From: Kordia antarctica
GTDB lineage: Bacteria > Bacteroidota > Bacteroidia > Flavobacteriales > Flavobacteriaceae
Assembly (NCBI RefSeq): GCF_009901525.1
Contig: NZ_CP019288.1
Span: 3,873,501-3,937,500 of the forward strand
Reading direction: 5' to 3'
Length of the DNA stretch: 64,000 nt
The notes under the pieces are model-generated. The model ran no database searches. It was not told where the DNA came from and saw only the letters and a list, made by a program, of their open reading frames with translations. How positions within the stretch are numbered: the stretch's first letter is position 1; each line of letters begins with the position of its first letter. The position numbers and the translations under genes were made by a program. Below are positions 61,649-64,000 of the stretch, piece by piece.

Positions 61649-62569
61649 ATGAAATATATCATAAGTAACTTTATAATACTCTTACTTTTAATAAGCTGTA
61701 AACAAGAAACCAAGCCCGAAAACACAGAAACCAATCAAACAGAAACGATTGCGTATGACTTCAATGAAATCAATTTATTAAAGCACGTAAAAGAATTATC
61801 TTCAGATATATATCAAGGAAGAGAAACAGGAACGCTTGGCGCTACAAAAGCAAAAAACTATATCATTGGTGAATTCAAAAAACTAAACGTAAAACCGTTA
61901 GGAGAAAGCTTTGAACAAGTATTTCCATTACCTAAAAAATTAAAAGCTACACAAGGAGAAAATATAATTGGCTACATAAAAGGAAGCGAAAAAGCAGCTG
62001 AATACATTGTAATCACAGCACATTACGATCATGAAGGAATCAAAAATGGGAAAGTGTATAATGGCGCTGATGATGATGCTTCTGGAATAAGTGCGTTATT
62101 GGCTTTCGCCGAATACCTTCAGAAATATCCACCAAAGCATTCTGTACTATTAATCGCTTTTGATGCGGAAGAAAAAGGATTGTTAGGTTCGTATTACTAT
62201 ATAGAAAATTCCATCGTTCCAAAAGAACAATTAAAGCTTAACATCAACATGGACATGATAAGTCGTAGTGATAAAAAAGAACTCTATGCAGTTGGTCCAC
62301 AATACTATTCACAATACAAACCAATTATTGAAAACCTTGAAAAAAGTGGAGAAGTAACCTTACTAATTGGTCACAAAGAATGGACATATTCCAGCGATCA
62401 CGCAGGATTTCACACAGCAAAAATTCCATTCATTTACTTTGGTGTAGAAGATCACAAAGATTATCACAAACCAACGGACGATTTCGAAAACATTCATCCA
62501 ACGTTTTATACAAATGCGGTACAAACCATCATTTCGTTCTTCAAAGAAGTGGACAATCAGCAATTATAA
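61649..62569 (+). CDS. M28 family zinc peptidase, lipoprotein
   Basis: 306 residues from the ATG at 61649 (MKYIISNFIILLLLISC, lipobox Cys17); a TTG 18 bases upstream is less likely. Metal ligands of the M28 family: His and Asp in VITAHYDHEG, Asp in YNGADDDASGISALL, Glu pair in AFDAEEKGLLGS, Asp in NMDMISR and His in KDYHKPTDD. Releases N-terminal amino acids from peptides, here probably at the periplasmic or outer face. Single gene after a terminator. Confidence 0.93.
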   Translation: MKYIISNFIILLLLISCKQETKPENTETNQTETIAYDFNEINLLKHVKELSSDIYQGRETGTLGATKAKNYIIGEFKKLNVKPLGESFEQVFPLPKKLKATQGENIIGYIKGSEKAAEYIVITAHYDHEGIKNGKVYNGADDDASGISALLAFAEYLQKYPPKHSVLLIAFDAEEKGLLGSYYYIENSIVPKEQLKLNINMDMISRSDKKELYAVGPQYYSQYKPIIENLEKSGEVTLLIGHKEWTYSSDHAGFHTAKIPFIYFGVEDHKDYHKPTDDFENIHPTFYTNAVQTIISFFKEVDNQQL

Positions 62570-62667
62570 GTTCGCTAAAACGTTAAAATTGATAACAATC
62601 AGCGCCAATCTTCACATATAAATTATAATTTTTTGTTTCTTGGCGAGATATTTCTCAGAAACCTATC

Positions 62668-64000
62668 ATGCAACAACCGATTACTTTCTATACTTCACAA
62701 AAAGCAAAATTTGAAGCGGAATTAAAAATTCAACGACGAAAACTCAATCAATCAAGTATTGTACGTTTTGTTGTTTTTTTAAGTATTGCTTTCGCGATAT
62801 ATCTCTTCTTTGGACAATGGAATTATGTCATCATTTCATCAATTGTCGGAATGGGAAGCTTTCTATACTTAGTCTTTCGTCATGCGGATTTAGTCTATCA
62901 ACGTAACAAACTAAAAGCGTTAATTGAATGCAATCAGGTAGAAATTGATGTGCTCAATGGCGATCTTTCTAAATTGCCAACAGGCGAAGAATTCTTAAAC
63001 ACAGAACACTATTTCAGTTACGACATTGATCTATTTGGAAAAGCTTCATTCTTTCAATATCTAAACAGAGCAACAACGCGCGAAGGAAAAAATGAATTGG
63101 CTAAATTATTAGCGAGTAACAATATTTCAGACATTTCAACACGACAAAAAGCAATCCAAGAATTGGCTGAAAAAGCAGATTGGCGACAACATTTCTCAGC
63201 AATTGCATTACTCATAAAAGTAGAAACGACTTCAAAAAATATCACAGATTGGTTAAGCGATTACAAAAGTTTCATTCCAAAAATCATGCGGTATATACCA
63301 ATTATTTTTTCGTTGTTATCAATTGCAGTCGTCATATTATCATTTATGGGAATAATTTCATTTCTCTATCTCTTACTTTGGATAGGAATTGGTTTGGGAA
63401 TCACAGGAAAATTTCTAAAAAACATCAACAAATTATCGTTTCATACAAGCAAAGCGAAAGATACATTTCAGCAATACGGACAACTCTTAAATCGTATTGA
63501 AGAAGCAATATTTACGTCAAAAGGCTTGTTAGAAAAACAACGAAACATTCACAGCGATGTACAAAAAGCGTCCACACTTGTTAGAGAATTTTCAAAACGA
63601 ATAGATGCCTTAGATAACAGAAATAATATCTTGGTGGCAATCTTCTTAAATGGACTTTTATTGTGGGACATTTCAAAATCATATCAAATAGAAATCTGGA
63701 TTGACAAACACAGCCAAAAAGTAGCGCAATGGTTTGATGTGGTTACCTTTTTTGATGCGTACAACAGTTTAGGAAACTTTGCGTTCAATCATCCAAAATT
63801 TGTGTATCCAACAATTACGAAAAACGGAAACCAGGTTTTAGACGCCAAACAATTAGGACATCCATTACTGCGAACAAAAAACAGAATTGACAACGATTTC
63901 AACATCGGAAACTCAGAATTTTTCATAATTACAGGCGCAAACATGGCAGGAAAAAGTACATTTCTCCGAACGGTTTCGTTAAGTATTGTCATGTCAAACA
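62668..64000 (+). CDS. Membrane-anchored MutS-family protein, N-terminal part (cut by window end)
   Basis: 444 codons are visible from the ATG at 62668 (MQQPITFYTSQKAKFEAELK). Two pairs of membrane helices (VRFVVFLSIAFAIYLFFGQW and the following helix near 45-75; YIPIIFSLLSIAVVILSFM and LYLLLWIGIGLGITGKFL near 212-255) surround MutS core-type helices. The protein reaches the ATPase domain: HPLLR (near 394) and Walker A TGANMAGKSTFLR (near 426-438). This is the MutS-like DUF-type family of Bacteroidota that lacks mismatch-recognition domains; role unknown. The end lies beyond the window. Confidence 0.88.
   Translation, partial: MQQPITFYTSQKAKFEAELKIQRRKLNQSSIVRFVVFLSIAFAIYLFFGQWNYVIISSIVGMGSFLYLVFRHADLVYQRNKLKALIECNQVEIDVLNGDLSKLPTGEEFLNTEHYFSYDIDLFGKASFFQYLNRATTREGKNELAKLLASNNISDISTRQKAIQELAEKADWRQHFSAIALLIKVETTSKNITDWLSDYKSFIPKIMRYIPIIFSLLSIAVVILSFMGIISFLYLLLWIGIGLGITGKFLKNINKLSFHTSKAKDTFQQYGQLLNRIEEAIFTSKGLLEKQRNIHSDVQKASTLVREFSKRIDALDNRNNILVAIFLNGLLLWDISKSYQIEIWIDKHSQKVAQWFDVVTFFDAYNSLGNFAFNHPKFVYPTITKNGNQVLDAKQLGHPLLRTKNRIDNDFNIGNSEFFIITGANMAGKSTFLRTVSLSIVMSN

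Noticed and set aside
1-64000. Search for tRNA, rRNA, transposase and integrase genes
   Set aside because: No cloverleaf-like T-loop sequence, rRNA segment or transposase/integrase motif was recognised, so mobile genes of standard type are not reported.

Overview
The window is chromosomal DNA of a member of the Flavobacteriaceae (Bacteroidota). Direct support: AT-rich sequence; promoters of the Bacteroidota type (TAnnTTTG, sometimes with TTG about 20 bases upstream) in front of many genes; the gliding genes gldE and gldD behind mutY and ssb; proteins with type IX secretion (T9SS) C-terminal tails; many lipoproteins with short SCK/SCD lipoboxes; and a sdhCAB set with the large five-helix SdhC typical of the phylum. 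A Kordia-like marine genus is possible, but that is only a guess. No tRNA, rRNA, CRISPR array, transposase or phage structural gene was seen.

Layout. 1-4905: housekeeping block (RNase G, a tiny basic ribosomal-type protein and HU on the minus strand; mutY, ssb, gldE, gldD on the plus strand). 4980-5240 is a first orphan RiPP (lanthipeptide-type) precursor. 5444-9291: a serine hydrolase, then a three-gene cassette of unknown function led by a DUF2589 protein, with a well-formed promoter. 9443-14277 (minus): the SUF iron-sulfur assembly operon sufA-sufB-sufC-sufD, interrupted by a four-helix-bundle (23S rRNA intervening-sequence type) element and a lipoprotein gene; sufS is not present. 14579-33345: accessory and envelope genes: a LamG/T9SS protein, a di-heme cytochrome c peroxidase, a second RiPP precursor, a propeller-type hybrid-less histidine kinase with its LuxR-type regulator, DUF421, a repeat-bearing serine hydrolase, a membrane AraC regulator, TPR and BNR-repeat proteins. 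33467-39864: a Crp/Fnr regulator, a 1152-residue T9SS substrate, and aminopeptidase P. 40123-43275 (minus): a membrane protein, brnQ and an AbiH-family gene in one tightly packed operon. 43324-49666: a hydrolase, thiL, and an operon of three exported proteins ending in an MbnP-like protein. 49911-51881: a NACHT NTPase standing alone between copies of a dispersed repeat. 52326-54162: a RimK-type ligase with an aspartoacylase-type partner. 55760-61355: sdhC, sdhA, then three foreign-looking genes (small membrane protein, AAA ATPase, PD-(D/E)XK-like nuclease), then sdhB. 61649-64000: an M28 peptidase and the start of a membrane-anchored MutS homologue.

The most interesting material is the set of probable defence genes placed in or next to housekeeping operons: the ATPase/nuclease pair inside the succinate dehydrogenase operon, the NACHT protein, and AbiH coupled to brnQ. 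Next come an intervening-sequence-like element with inverted repeats between sufA and sufB, and a RiPP precursor whose core is built of six-residue CPT repeats. Intergenic DNA is rich in dispersed palindromic repeats that fall into at least four families, mostly at the 3' ends of genes.
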